Positions 1 through 8,777 of a DNA stretch of 33,799 bases are shown here, one piece after another (the first letter of the stretch is position 1; each line of letters starts with the position of its first letter). The stretch is from NCBI GenBank assembly GCA_020248785.1, contig JADCGX010000136.1:1-33799 (forward strand), given 5' to 3'. The stretch comes from Burkholderiales bacterium (lineage in GTDB: Bacteria > Pseudomonadota > Gammaproteobacteria > Burkholderiales > Burkholderiaceae_F). The translations under genes and the position numbers were made by a program. The notes below the pieces were generated by a model, which made no database searches, was not told the origin of the DNA, and worked only from the letters and a program-made list of their open reading frames with translations.

Positions 1-2
1 CC

Positions 3-158
3 TTCCCGCCGACTACATCCCGCGCGGCAGCCCGGCGCGCTCAGCGGCACGTGCCCAACTCGATCGCGACGATCCGCCACCTGCTCGGCGTCCAGCTCAT
101 CCATCGCCTCGGCCGCTGTCCACATTGCGGCCAGCAAAACAGAAAACTACTTTTGTGA
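3..158 (+). other. possible C-terminal remnant of a gene cut by the window edge
   Basis: An open frame enters from the left edge and stops at 156-158. Its end reads as a short protein tail with a CPHCG metal-binding-like pair followed by QQNRKLLL. A CxxC close to the C-terminus occurs in some transposases and zinc-ribbon proteins, but I cannot name a family. It points toward the end of kup (convergent, 10 bases away). It could equally be a chance frame in GC-rich DNA. Confidence 0.2.
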
Positions 159-168
159 CACAGGAAGA

Positions 169-2064
169 TTAGAGCGTGACCTGCGTGCCGATCTCGATCA
201 CGCGATTGGGCGGTATGTGGAAGAAGTCCGAGGCGGGCTGCGCATTGCGCATCAGCCAGCCGAACATCCGCTTGCGCCAAGGTGCCATGCCCTTGCCGTT
301 CGAGACGAGCACCGTCTGGCGTGACAGGAAGAACGACGTTTCCGCTGGCACCAGGTCGAAGTCGTGATACCGCCCGAGGTTGCGCGCGATGGCGTCGATC
401 TCATGCGCGTCCTGAAAGCCAAGTCGCACACGCGCATACCAGCAGCCATCGCCAAGGTCGCGCAGCTGCACCATCGCCTCCGGCGCCACGTGCGGCGCGT
501 GATCGGACTCTGCGGTCAAGAACAGCACGCGCTCGTGCAGCACACGGTTATGTTTCAGGTTGTGCAGCAGTGAGTGCGGAATCATGTCCACCGTCGGAGT
601 CATGAACACGGCCGTGCCGTCCACGCGCTGCGGCGGATAGGTCGACAGGCTGTGCAGAAACGGCTGCATCTGCAGCCCGGTCCGCGTGAGCGCAGCGCCC
701 AGCAACTCGCGCCCGCGCATCCAGGTGACGAACACAAGCATCAGCACGCCGCCAAAGGCGAGCGGGAACCAGCCGCCGTCGTTCACCTTGGTGAGGTTGG
801 CAATGGTGAAGGCGACATCGAGCAACAGCAGCGGGCCGCACACCAGCCAAGCCCGACCCGGCGTCCACCCCCAGCGGCGGGCGGCGATCAGCATGGCGCC
901 CAGGGTGGTGATCACCATGGTTGTCGACACCGCGATGCCATAGGCGGCTGCCAGCTCCGACGAACTGCCGAAGGCAAGCACCAGCGCGATGACCACCGCC
1001 AGCAGCGCCCAGTTGATCAGCGGCACATAGATCTGGCCGGCGCTGGTTTTGGAGGTGAAGCGCACATCCATCCGCGGGATGTACCCCAGGCGCACCGCCT
1101 GCGCGGTGAGCGAAAACGCTCCGCTGATGACCGCCTGCGAGGCGATGACCGTGGCTGCCGCGGCCAGCACGACCAAGGGCAACTGCAGCAACTCTGGTGC
1201 AAGCAGAAAGAACGGATTCTCGACCGCTTTAGGGTCAGCCAGCACCAAGGCACCTTGGCCAAAGTAGTTCAGCGCCAGGGCCGGCATGACGATCCAGAAC
1301 CAGGCAAGCCGGATCGGCCGACGGCCAAAGTGACCGAGGTCGGCGTACAACGCCTCGCCGCCGGTCACGGCAAGGAACACCGCACCCAGCACGGCCAGCA
1401 GCAACTGCGGGTTCTCGACGGCGAAGGCAATGGCGTGCAGAGGCACCAGCGCCTGCAGCACTTGCGGATTGCGGGCGATGTGCAGCAGGCCGAGCAGAGC
1501 CAGGCTGCCGAACCACAGCAGCATCACGGGCCCGAACCAGCGCCCCATGCTGGCCGTGCCGAGCCGCTGGGCAGAGAAGAGCGCCACCAGGATGGCCAGC
1601 GTCAACGGGATCACGAGGGACTTGAACTGCGGCGAGACGACTTCCAGCCCTTCAACGGCCGAGAGCACCGAAATTGCCGGCGTGATGACGCTGTCGCCGT
1701 AGAACATGGCTGCGCCGGCCAGCCCCGCCAGGATCGCGGCGTGCCGAAACCGGCTGTCGCGCGGAACCTGCCGGAGCACTCCGGCAAGGAGGGCGAGGAT
1801 GCCGCCTTCGCCATCGTTGTCTGCCAGCAGTACCAGCGAGACGTACTTGATCGAGACGACGAGCGTGATCGCCCAGAAGATCAACGACAGCAGGCCCAGC
1901 ACCGTGTCATGCGACACACCGCCGGCCGCACGCAGGCTTTCGCGAAACGCGTACAGCGGGCTGGTGCCGATGTCGCCAAAGACCACGCCTAGAGCAGCCA
2001 GAACCAGCGCCGGACGCAGGAGATCGGCGCGCTGACCGTCGTCAGCGATCGAAACGTTTGACAT
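169..2064 (-). CDS. kup: Kup-family potassium uptake protein
   Basis: Low-affinity K+ uptake permease, probably a K+/H+ symporter of the inner membrane (KUP/HAK/KT family). The 631-residue product has the usual length (about 620-630). The family signature GVVFGDIGTSPLYAF lies at residues 26-40 in the first membrane segment, followed by GDSVITPAISVLSAVEGLE and about twelve hydrophobic segments. A soluble C-terminal domain ends in VIEIGTQVTL. The frame is open further upstream to 2337, but that extension is Arg/Ala-rich and unlike the family. The ATG at 2062-2064 puts the signature where Kup proteins have it, although no clear Shine-Dalgarno precedes it. It is a single gene with no obvious operon partner. 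Assignment is by recognition of conserved motifs. Confidence 0.97.
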   Translation of the reverse strand: MSNVSIADDGQRADLLRPALVLAALGVVFGDIGTSPLYAFRESLRAAGGVSHDTVLGLLSLIFWAITLVVSIKYVSLVLLADNDGEGGILALLAGVLRQVPRDSRFRHAAILAGLAGAAMFYGDSVITPAISVLSAVEGLEVVSPQFKSLVIPLTLAILVALFSAQRLGTASMGRWFGPVMLLWFGSLALLGLLHIARNPQVLQALVPLHAIAFAVENPQLLLAVLGAVFLAVTGGEALYADLGHFGRRPIRLAWFWIVMPALALNYFGQGALVLADPKAVENPFFLLAPELLQLPLVVLAAAATVIASQAVISGAFSLTAQAVRLGYIPRMDVRFTSKTSAGQIYVPLINWALLAVVIALVLAFGSSSELAAAYGIAVSTTMVITTLGAMLIAARRWGWTPGRAWLVCGPLLLLDVAFTIANLTKVNDGGWFPLAFGGVLMLVFVTWMRGRELLGAALTRTGLQMQPFLHSLSTYPPQRVDGTAVFMTPTVDMIPHSLLHNLKHNRVLHERVLFLTAESDHAPHVAPEAMVQLRDLGDGCWYARVRLGFQDAHEIDAIARNLGRYHDFDLVPAETSFFLSRQTVLVSNGKGMAPWRKRMFGWLMRNAQPASDFFHIPPNRVIEIGTQVTL

Positions 2065-2219
2065 TGCAGTGCAGCGTACGCGTGCGCCGCTCGAGGCGCA
2101 ACGCGGCTTGACACGCGCTTTGCTCGCGAGCAACGCCGAGCCGCCCAGCGCATTGTGGCGCACACAACGCCCACCACCCAAGCCAAAGGCGCGGTCGGCG
2201 GCTGCCTGTCCTGTTCTTG

Positions 2220-2741
2220 TTAGCCGGCGGTATCCGTGGGCAACTCGCGCTTCACCGCCGAGACGAATGCCTCGCGCGCATTGGCGTCTATGAAGCGGCG
2301 TCGCATCGCGATGATCAGGCCTGGCAGGTCGTTGCACTGCCTCGCGTCCACCTCCAGCGCAAAGGCGGCTTCTTCACCCGCATAGCGCACGAGGATCGGT
2401 CGCAGCTCGCGCACAAGCGCGCGCATCTCGGGCGACAGCGGATCGGAGGTCGCCAGCGCCGTCGGCTCCTGAACTCGTGTGACGTAGCCGGCTTCGAGCA
2501 GCTTGCGCCCAACCAGCACCGTGCCCGCGGGAGACAAACCCCCCATACGGCCGAGGACCTCCAGCGGCAACAGACCGTCTGCGTTGGTGATCATGCTGAG
2601 GGTGGCTGCATCCATCACCACCTTGTTGGTGCGGATGACGTGCAAGGCATAGTCCGTGCGACGAACGCGCGCGAGCAAGAGCGGGTCGCGCTGCCGTTGC
2701 TTGGCGGCAGGGGCCGCGGAGTGGACGCTTTCGTGTGGCAT
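2220..2741 (-). CDS. hypothetical protein, 173 residues
   Basis: I do not recognise the family. The product has an N-terminal basic stretch, then a central part (about residues 30-90) containing ADGLLPLEVLGRMGGLSP and LLEAGYVTRV. This has the alternating helix/turn look of a small winged-helix-like or regulatory domain. A C-terminal helical part (about 105-165) ends in LIIAMRRRFIDANAREAF. No signal peptide or membrane segment is seen. It lies upstream of kup on the same strand with about 155 bases between them, so co-transcription is possible but unproven. Codon use matches the neighbours, supporting a real gene. The start is the first ATG in frame; no good ribosome-binding site was seen, so a different start is possible. 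Confidence 0.6.
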   Translation of the reverse strand: MPHESVHSAAPAAKQRQRDPLLLARVRRTDYALHVIRTNKVVMDAATLSMITNADGLLPLEVLGRMGGLSPAGTVLVGRKLLEAGYVTRVQEPTALATSDPLSPEMRALVRELRPILVRYAGEEAAFALEVDARQCNDLPGLIIAMRRRFIDANAREAFVSAVKRELPTDTAG

Positions 2742-2907
2742 GGCGGAGGATCACGCAACGAACTTCGTCGCGCGATGGTAGGAGCATGCCGGAAAAAAAG
2801 GTAGATGCGGGAAATCGGTCATATGCGTCGCCTGCACAGTTTGGCCGGCTCGACTCCCATGAAAACCCGAGCCGGGTCCGTGGCCATTCAATGCCCCCGC
2901 TGTGCCC

Positions 2908-4992
2908 CTAGCTCACCCGCATGCCGGCCTGCGCGCCGTCGTCGACCGCCAGAAGGAAGATACCGGGCTGGGCCGACGCATCCGCATGGCTGGCCGAAAG
3001 AATCATGCCCTCGCTGACCCCGAACTTCATCTTGCGCGGCGCCAGGTTGGCGACAAGAACGACGCGGCGGCCCACGAGCTCCTCCGGGCTGCCATAGGCC
3101 GACTTGATGCCCGAGAACACAGTGCGATGCCGTCCCTCTCCGACATCCAGCGTGAAACGCAGCAGCTTGTCGGAGCCCTCGATGAAGTCGCAGTCCACCA
3201 CCGTGGCGATGCGCAAGTCGACCTTCGCAAAGTCGTCGATCGTGATCAACGGCGCAAGCTCCACGCCGCCGGGGACCGGCGCGACCGCCTGCGGCGTGGC
3301 GGGGGGCTCGAACAAGGCGTCGAGCTGCTTGGCCTCGACCCGTGTCATCAGATGCTTGTAGGCAGCGATGCGCTCAATCGGCGCATCCAGGTCCGACCAC
3401 AGCAAAGGGCGGTCCATGCCCAACAGGTCCGTGGCCACGCGCTGCGCGGTGGACGGCAGTACGGGCGCCAGGTAGATCGTCAGCGCACGGAAGCAGTGCA
3501 GCGCGTCGCTGCAGATGGCATGCAGCGTGTCGCGTTGTAGTGGGTCCTTTACGAGCTCCCAGGGCTTGTGCCGGTCGAAGTGCTCGTTGGCGAAGTCCGC
3601 AACGCGCATGACCTCGCGCAGCGCCTTGCCGTACTCGCGCTGCTCCAGCAGGGCGCTCACGTCGGGCTCGGCCGCGCGAGCGGCGGCAAGGCTCGCGCCC
3701 TGCGTGTCCGGATGCAGCCGGCCGTCGAAGTGGCGGCCGATGAAGCTCGCGGCCCGGCTGGCGATGTTCACGTACTTGCCGATCAGGTCGCTGTTGACGC
3801 GCGCCAGGAAGTCGTCGGGATTCAAGTCGATGTCCTCGACCCGTGCGTTCAGTTTGGCCGCGATGTAGTAACGCAGCCATTCGGCGTTCATGCCGAGTTC
3901 CAGGTAGCGCAGCGGCGAGATACCCGTCCCGCGGCTCTTGCTCATCTTCTCGCCGCTGACGGTGATGAATCCGTGCACGTAGATGTTGTCCGGCACCTTG
4001 CGGCCGGCGAACTTCAGCATCGCCGGCCAGAACAGCGTGTGGAAGTACACGATGTCCTTGCCGATGAAGTGCACCTGCTCCACGCCCGGGTCGGCGACAA
4101 ATTCGTCGAATGAACGCGGCTCGCCGTTGGCCCTGGCCTTGCCGCTGTCGAAGTAGTTCTTCAGCGCCGCCAGGTAGCCGATCGGCGCATCCAGCCACAC
4201 GTAGAAGAACTTGCCCTGCGCGTCCGGGATCGGAATCCCGAAGTAGGGCGCGTCGCGCGAAATGTCCCAGTCGGCCAGTCCCTTCGCCGCAGTTGAACTC
4301 GAATCTCCCAGCCACTCCAGCGTCTTGGCATAGACCTCGGGCTGCAAGGTCGGCTCGCCATGCCGGTTCTTGCCCGCGGTCCACTCGCGCAGGAACTGCA
4401 CGCAGCGCGCGTCCGACAGCAAGAAGAAGTAGTGCTCGGAGCTGCGCAGCTCCGGGGTGGCGCCGGTGAGCGTGGAGTACGGGTTCTTCAGTTCGGTGGG
4501 GACGTACACGGCGCCGCAGACCTCGCAGCTGTCGCCATATTGGTCCTTGGCGCCGCACTTCGGGCACTCGCCCTTGATGTAGCGATCGGGCAGGAACATG
4601 CCCTTGACCGGGTCGTAAAACTGCTCGATCTCGCGCACCTCGATCAGCTCATCCTTGCGCAGCTCGCGGTACATCTCCTGCGCCAGCGCCGTGTTCTCCG
4701 GCGAGTCGGTCGAGTGAAAGTGGTCGAAGCCGATGCAAAAGCCGTCGAAGTACGGCTTACGGCCGGCGGCGATCTCGGCCGTGAACTGCTGCGGCGTCTT
4801 GCCGGCCTTTTCGGCGGCAATCATGATCGGCGCCCCATGCGCGTCATCGGCGCACACAAAGTGCACGGCATGGCCGCGCATGCGCTGGAAGCGGACCCAG
4901 ATGTCGGCCTGGATGTACTCCATCACGTGGCCGATGTGCAGCGGGCCGTTGGCGTAGGGCAGGGCAGTGGTGACGAACAGGGTGCGCTTCAT
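2908..4992 (-). CDS. metG: methionyl-tRNA synthetase
   Basis: Charges tRNA-Met with methionine in the cytoplasm. The 694-residue protein is full length for the long bacterial form. Class I signatures are intact: PLHIGH at 17-22 and KMSKS at 349-353. A zinc knuckle is formed by Cys143, Cys146, Cys156 and Cys159. Further family blocks include [12 protein letters not shown] (241-252) and the anticodon-binding helical domain. The C-terminal EMAP/Trbp111-like tRNA-binding domain is marked by [12 protein letters not shown] and [14 protein letters not shown]. The start ATG at 4990-4992 begins directly with the conserved catalytic strand ([12 protein letters not shown]). It is divergent from mrp/apbC, an arrangement I associate with betaproteobacteria. 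Confidence 0.99.
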   Translation of the reverse strand: MKRTLFVTTALPYANGPLHIGHVMEYIQADIWVRFQRMRGHAVHFVCADDAHGAPIMIAAEKAGKTPQQFTAEIAAGRKPYFDGFCIGFDHFHSTDSPENTALAQEMYRELRKDELIEVREIEQFYDPVKGMFLPDRYIKGECPKCGAKDQYGDSCEVCGAVYVPTELKNPYSTLTGATPELRSSEHYFFLLSDARCVQFLREWTAGKNRHGEPTLQPEVYAKTLEWLGDSSSTAAKGLADWDISRDAPYFGIPIPDAQGKFFYVWLDAPIGYLAALKNYFDSGKARANGEPRSFDEFVADPGVEQVHFIGKDIVYFHTLFWPAMLKFAGRKVPDNIYVHGFITVSGEKMSKSRGTGISPLRYLELGMNAEWLRYYIAAKLNARVEDIDLNPDDFLARVNSDLIGKYVNIASRAASFIGRHFDGRLHPDTQGASLAAARAAEPDVSALLEQREYGKALREVMRVADFANEHFDRHKPWELVKDPLQRDTLHAICSDALHCFRALTIYLAPVLPSTAQRVATDLLGMDRPLLWSDLDAPIERIAAYKHLMTRVEAKQLDALFEPPATPQAVAPVPGGVELAPLITIDDFAKVDLRIATVVDCDFIEGSDKLLRFTLDVGEGRHRTVFSGIKSAYGSPEELVGRRVVLVANLAPRKMKFGVSEGMILSASHADASAQPGIFLLAVDDGAQAGMRVS

Positions 4993-5004
4993 GGCTCGGA
5001 TTTC

Positions 5005-5040
5005 GGGTGCGACAGCGGGTGCGACAGCGGGTGCGACAGT
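5005..5040. repeat. three tandem 12-bp repeats upstream of metG
   Basis: The unit GGGTGCGACAGC occurs three times head to tail (5005, 5017, 5029), with the last base of the third copy changed. It lies 13 bases upstream of the metG start, in what would be the metG 5' untranslated region or promoter. Role unknown; simple slippage is enough to explain it. Confidence 0.8.
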
Positions 5041-5222
5041 TCAGGATTCAGGGCCTCGGTTGCGAGGCGGCGTCCCGCGTTGCGCGGGCCAGCGGAGTCA
5101 ACGCATTCGTGAGCTGACGCGGCGAATCTCTGAGGCGAGGCGGGTTGCCATACCGCGGTCGAGTCTATCAGCGGGCCCGGCTCGCTAGACTGCCATCTGC
5201 ATCCTCTTTGACTGAAGCAACG

Positions 5223-6302
5223 ATGTCTCCCGACCGAGTCACCGAACTCCTGAAGTCCCTGATCGACCCGAACACCGGCAAGGACCTCGTGTCCATGCGT
5301 AGTGTGAGGAACGTGAAGGTCGACGGCGGCAATGTCAGCCTCGACATCGAGCTGGGCTACCCGGCCGCCAGCCAGATCGACGGGCTGCGCAGCGCCGTGA
5401 TCAAGGCGCTGCGGGCGGGCGGCGCGGCCAACGTCAGTGCCAATGTCACCAGCAAGATCGTGGCGCACGCGGTGCAGCGCGGCCTGAAAGTCCTGCCCAA
5501 CGTGAAGAACATCATTGCCGTGTCCAGTGGCAAGGGCGGCGTGGGCAAGAGCACGGTGGCGGTCAACCTTGCCCTCGCGCTGGCCGCCGAAGGCGCCCGC
5601 GTGGGCATGCTCGACGCCGACATCTACGGCCCCAGCCAACCGACCATGCTGGGCATCAGCGGCAAGCCCGAGTCGGTCGATGGGCGCTTGCTCGAGCCCT
5701 TGATGGGGCACGGCATCCAGGCGATCAGCATCGGCATGCTGATCGATGCCGACCAGCCGATGGTCTGGCGCGGCCCGATGGTCACGCAGGCGCTGCAGCA
5801 GCTCCTCATGCAGACCAACTGGCAGGACGTCGACTACCTGGTGGTCGACATGCCGCCAGGCACGGGAGACATCCAGCTCACCCTGTCGCAGCAGGTGCCG
5901 GTGACCGGGGCGGTGGTCGTCACCACGCCGCAGGACATCGCGCTGGTCGACGCCAAAAAGGGCTTCAAGATGTTCGAGAAGGTGGGCGTGCCCATTTTCG
6001 GGCTCGTGGAGAACATGGCCATACACGTGTGTTCCAAGTGCGGCCACCAGGAGCACATCTTTGGCGAGGGCGGTGCAGCGCGCATGAGCGCCGAGTACGG
6101 CGTACCCGTGCTTGGCTCGCTGCCGCTCGATCTCCGCATCCGCGAGCAGACCGACTCAGGTAGGCCCACAGTCGTGGCTGAGCCGGACAGCGACATCGCA
6201 CAGGCCTACAAGGCCATCGCGCGCAAGGTGGCGATTGCGATTGCCGAGAAAGGCAAGGATATGTCGCTGAAAATGCCGACCATCAAGGTATCGAACACCT
6301 GA
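5223..6302 (+). CDS. apbC: Mrp/ApbC family iron-sulfur cluster carrier ATPase
   Basis: P-loop ATPase of the Mrp/NBP35 family that binds and transfers Fe-S clusters to apoproteins in the cytoplasm. The 359-residue product has an N-terminal DUF59/MIP18-like domain (about 1-85). The deviant Walker A loop SGKGGVGKST is at 102-111, and the switch region VVDMPPGTGDIQLTLSQQ is intact. The bridging cluster-binding pair CSKC is at 270-273. The frame is open upstream to 5145, but the ATG at 5223 starts the conserved N-terminal domain (SPDRVTELLKSLIDPNTGKDL). It is divergent from metG. Its stop lies only 69 bases before the first CRISPR repeat, so read-through into the array is possible. Confidence 0.97.
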   Translation: MSPDRVTELLKSLIDPNTGKDLVSMRSVRNVKVDGGNVSLDIELGYPAASQIDGLRSAVIKALRAGGAANVSANVTSKIVAHAVQRGLKVLPNVKNIIAVSSGKGGVGKSTVAVNLALALAAEGARVGMLDADIYGPSQPTMLGISGKPESVDGRLLEPLMGHGIQAISIGMLIDADQPMVWRGPMVTQALQQLLMQTNWQDVDYLVVDMPPGTGDIQLTLSQQVPVTGAVVVTTPQDIALVDAKKGFKMFEKVGVPIFGLVENMAIHVCSKCGHQEHIFGEGGAARMSAEYGVPVLGSLPLDLRIREQTDSGRPTVVAEPDSDIAQAYKAIARKVAIAIAEKGKDMSLKMPTIKVSNT

Positions 6303-6337
6303 CGGGACTACTGCAAGCAGCGCGCGGAACGCGCCGA

Positions 6338-6372
6338 CCTATAGTTGTCGGGCTTGGCCCGGCGACTATAGG
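6338..6372 (+). promoter_or_regulatory. 16-bp hairpin directly abutting the first CRISPR repeat
   Basis: The left arm 6338-6353 pairs with 6357-6372 across a three-base loop (TTG). It gives 16 consecutive pairs as RNA, two of them G-U, including the mirrored ends CCTATAGT and ACTATAGG. The final G of the right arm is also the first base of repeat 1. It is 36 bases after the apbC stop. It could be an apbC terminator (only two T residues follow, so a weak one), a leader or adaptation element of the array, or a cruciform operator. The structure is seen directly; the role is inference. Confidence 0.75.
6345..6372 (+). promoter_or_regulatory. possible leader promoter for the CRISPR array
   Basis: A -35-like TTGTCG (6345-6350) and a -10-like TATAGG (6367-6372) are spaced by 16 bases inside the leader hairpin. 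Transcription would begin within repeat 1. The same -35 hexamer, TTGTCG, precedes the tracrRNA. Both boxes are imperfect, so this is only a candidate. Confidence 0.3.
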
Positions 6373-7463
6373 TTGTAGCTCCCTCTCTCACCCCGGATGG
6401 CTACAATCTCGCGCGCACGAGCTGCACCCATCGACATGTTGTAGCTCCCTCTCTCACCCCGGATGGCTACAATCCGAACGGGACAGTTGAGTTTGTGGGC
6501 CTAGTTGTAGCTCCCTCTCTCACCCCGGATGGCTACAATCGATTGCCAGCGCTCTCCAATCTCGCGCTGGTTGTAGCTCCCTCTCTCACCCCGGATGGCT
6601 ACAATCCAGCAAGTCGCAGTTGTCTCCGCAGTGAAGTTGTAGCTCCCTCTCTCACCCCGGATGGCTACAATGCGGTTCGTAGGTCAGTCATTGCCTGTTT
6701 CGTTGTAGCTCCCTCTCTCACCCCGGATGGCTACAATACGACTCACAAGACGATATCCCGGGTTTGAGTTGTAGCTCCCTCTCTCACCCCGGATGGCTAC
6801 AATGGCAGTGGCTTCTCGGTCGCGTAGGCGTGCGTTGTAGCTCCCTCTCTCACCCCGGATGGCTACAATTTCGGGTAGCGTGCTCTGTTCTCTGGTCGTG
6901 TTGTAGCTCCCTCTCTCACCCCGGATGGCTACAATGCCCGGTGCGTATACTGCTGTTCATGGATGGTTGTAGCTCCCTCTCTCACCCCGGATGGCTACAA
7001 TGCATGGCACGCATCATCGTTAACGGCAGTGGTTGTAGCTCCCTCTCTCACCCCGGATGGCTACAATCAGAAATTCGAGGCACAGGCCCCGATACAGGTT
7101 GTAGCTCCCTCTCTCACCCCGGATGGCTACAATGTGCGAGATTTACGAGCCGGCGCCGCAGTGGTTGTAGCTCCCTCTCTCACCCCGGATGGCTACAATT
7201 TTTTCTATTAGTATTATTTACCACGGCCGGTTGTAGCTCCCTCTCTCACCCCGGATGGCTACAATCAGGCCTAACATCAGGTCAACCGGACGCCCGTTGT
7301 AGCTCCCTCTCTCACCCCGGATGGCTACAATCCCCCGGCAATTGGGATGTCCGTCAAGTCGGTTGTAGCTCCCTCTCTCACCCCGGATGGCTACAATGTG
7401 TCTTCTGCTGATCGCGTTGTACGGTTTGTTGTAGCTCCCTCTCTCACCCCGGATGGCTACAAT
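6372..7463 (+). CRISPR. type II-C CRISPR array, 17 repeats and 16 spacers
   Basis: The 36-bp repeat begins GTTGTAGCTCCC and ends GGATGGCTACAAT. Repeats start at 6372 and every 66 bp after that, the last at 7428-7463. All 17 copies look identical and all 16 spacers are exactly 30 bp. The repeat is very close to the Neisseria meningitidis II-C repeat from memory (same GTTGTAGCTCCC start and GCTACAAT end). By tracrRNA pairing the crRNA strand is the plus strand: spacer then repeat, transcribed toward cas2. As in Neisseria, each repeat ends in a -10-like TACAAT, so each crRNA may have its own promoter. The TG that would form an extended -10 is one base too far upstream here. Spacers are mostly GC-rich; the one at 7200-7229 is about one-third G+C. 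Confidence 0.99.
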
Positions 7464-7474
7464 CGACCTCCTCA

Positions 7475-7510
7475 AAACCCGCGCGGATCCTCGCTCCGCG
7501 CGGGTTTCTT
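7475..7510. terminator. terminator between the CRISPR array and cas2
   Basis: A perfect 13-bp stem (7475-7487 with 7495-7507) has a seven-base loop. It ends in TTTCTT on the plus strand and TTTT on the minus strand, so it can act in both directions. It would stop the pre-crRNA from the left and the cas9-cas1-cas2 message from the right, keeping the two convergent units apart. Confidence 0.85.
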
Positions 7511-7526
7511 CGTTGAAGAACCGCCC

Positions 7527-7859
7527 TCAGAACAGCAGAATCTGCTTCGCATCGACGCGTTTTTCCTGAAAAAGTGGCAAACCAACGAGCAGCTTCATGC
7601 TCGCGTACTGCTTCTCCGTGATCGTCAGCACGCGCACCGATCCGCGGGCTGGCAAGTTGGCGACCATGCGCTGCATGTGTTTGTCCTCCGCGTCGCGCCC
7701 GTTCAGAATGCGCCCGTAGACCGAGAACTGGATCATGTCGAAGCCGTCGTTGAGCAAGAAGCGCCGGAACTGCGTGTAAGCGCGCCGTTCGGTGCGCGTC
7801 ACGACAGGTAAGTCGAAAAACACCAGCATGCGCATGTATCGCCGCGTGCTTTCCGCCAT
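7527..7859 (-). CDS. cas2: CRISPR-associated endonuclease Cas2
   Basis: Adaptation protein that forms the Cas1-Cas2 integrase, which inserts new spacers. The 110-residue product fits the family. It has the ferredoxin-like first strand MLVFFDLPV with the conserved Asp, followed by YTQFRRFLLNDGFDMIQFS and a C-terminal strand ending QILLF. It is the last gene of cas9-cas1-cas2; its ATG is three bases after the cas1 stop, implying translational coupling. It is followed by the bidirectional terminator and the array. Recognition is by motif and by context. Confidence 0.97.
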   Translation of the reverse strand: MAESTRRYMRMLVFFDLPVVTRTERRAYTQFRRFLLNDGFDMIQFSVYGRILNGRDAEDKHMQRMVANLPARGSVRVLTITEKQYASMKLLVGLPLFQEKRVDAKQILLF

Positions 7860-7862
7860 CGT

Positions 7863-8777
7863 CTACGTGTCGAGCCGGTGCTGACGCAAGGCGATGACGC
7901 GGGGCAACTCGAGCGCTTCGTCGCCCCGACCCTCGTAGAGGCGGGCGAGCGCCTCGGTGGCCAGTTCCACCGCCGCTAGCACCGTCATTTCCCCTCGCGG
8001 CATTCGAACATCGGCGTTTAGCAGCGCGACCAGAGCGACCTTGTCGGCCGCGGCGAGGTCCTGCGATTCGGATCCGCTGGGTCGCCGGTGCGTAACGACA
8101 TGCAAGTCCACCAGTGGCCGAAACGGCTCGACCAGATCGTCGGCGAGGTTGAATGCGTTCTGCTCGCTGGCATGAAACAAGCCGATACTGGGGTGCAGGC
8201 CGTGGGCGATCAGGCCACGCGTGATCGCGCCGCGAAGCACCGCGTAGCCGTAGTCGAGCGCGGCGTTGGCCCATATGCCAAGGCCGCGGTCGAACCCGCG
8301 GCCGAGCAGTTGCGAAAAATAGTAGGCCGCCGCCTGTGCTTCCATCCGTCCTGTGTCGCCGGAGCGAACACGGCGCGCGTATGAGTCAAGCCGGTCGTTC
8401 CCGTCCTTGCCCGCCAACTGCAGGCAGATGGCCTGATTGGTAATTTTTGCTCTGACGATTTCAGCCCAGGCTCGCTTGGCGCGAGGTCGGTCGATGGCCA
8501 ATTGGAGCCGCAGCATGCGGGTGGCGCGGCTGTGCGGCAGGTACGGCGTGAACACGCCGTTGGGCTGGTGATTGTCTCCGGTCGAAAACAGCGCAATTCC
8601 GTAGTCGCCGCAGGCGGACAGCACGGGGTGGGTCACCGTGATCTCGCGGTGGTTCAGCACGATCACGGCGATGTCTTCGAAAGGCACACGTGCGGCCTGT
8701 GCCTGCTCGACGACGAGCGAGTAGTGCTCGCGCCTGAGCTTGGCCGGATGGGAGACGACAACGCTACGCCAGGCCAC
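7863..8777 (-). CDS. cas1: type II CRISPR-associated endonuclease Cas1
   Basis: Integrase subunit of spacer acquisition. The product is 304 residues, usual for type II Cas1. It begins (M)AWRSVVVSHPAKLRREHYSL, matching the conserved type II Cas1 start. The metal-site blocks are present: the Glu in RMEAQAAAYYF, the His in HGLHPSIGLFH, and NAFNLADDLVEPFRP for the Asp cluster. The frame is open further upstream, but the GTG at 8775-8777 is preceded by GGAG seven bases away and gives the family N-terminus. This start overlaps the cas9 stop by 14 bases, so the genes are coupled. Confidence 0.96.
   Translation of the reverse strand: MAWRSVVVSHPAKLRREHYSLVVEQAQAARVPFEDIAVIVLNHREITVTHPVLSACGDYGIALFSTGDNHQPNGVFTPYLPHSRATRMLRLQLAIDRPRAKRAWAEIVRAKITNQAICLQLAGKDGNDRLDSYARRVRSGDTGRMEAQAAAYYFSQLLGRGFDRGLGIWANAALDYGYAVLRGAITRGLIAHGLHPSIGLFHASEQNAFNLADDLVEPFRPLVDLHVVTHRRPSGSESQDLAAADKVALVALLNADVRMPRGEMTVLAAVELATEALARLYEGRGDEALELPRVIALRQHRLDT

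Noticed and set aside
574..1992. 472-codon open frame opposite kup
   Set aside because: Low-complexity Gln/Arg/His-rich translation typical of the antisense frame of a GC-rich membrane protein gene; kup is certain.
2845..2875. Possible metG terminator (CCGGCTCG with CGAGCCGG)
   Set aside because: Loop of 15 bases and no T run on the metG strand; too weak to list.
3374..4567. 397-codon frame inside metG in another frame
   Set aside because: Arg/Ala/Gly-rich shadow of metG with no recognisable domain.
6495..7475. Long open frames through the CRISPR array on both strands
   Set aside because: The 66-bp repeat-spacer period is a multiple of three, so one frame repeats the same 12 repeat-encoded residues without stops; this is not a protein.
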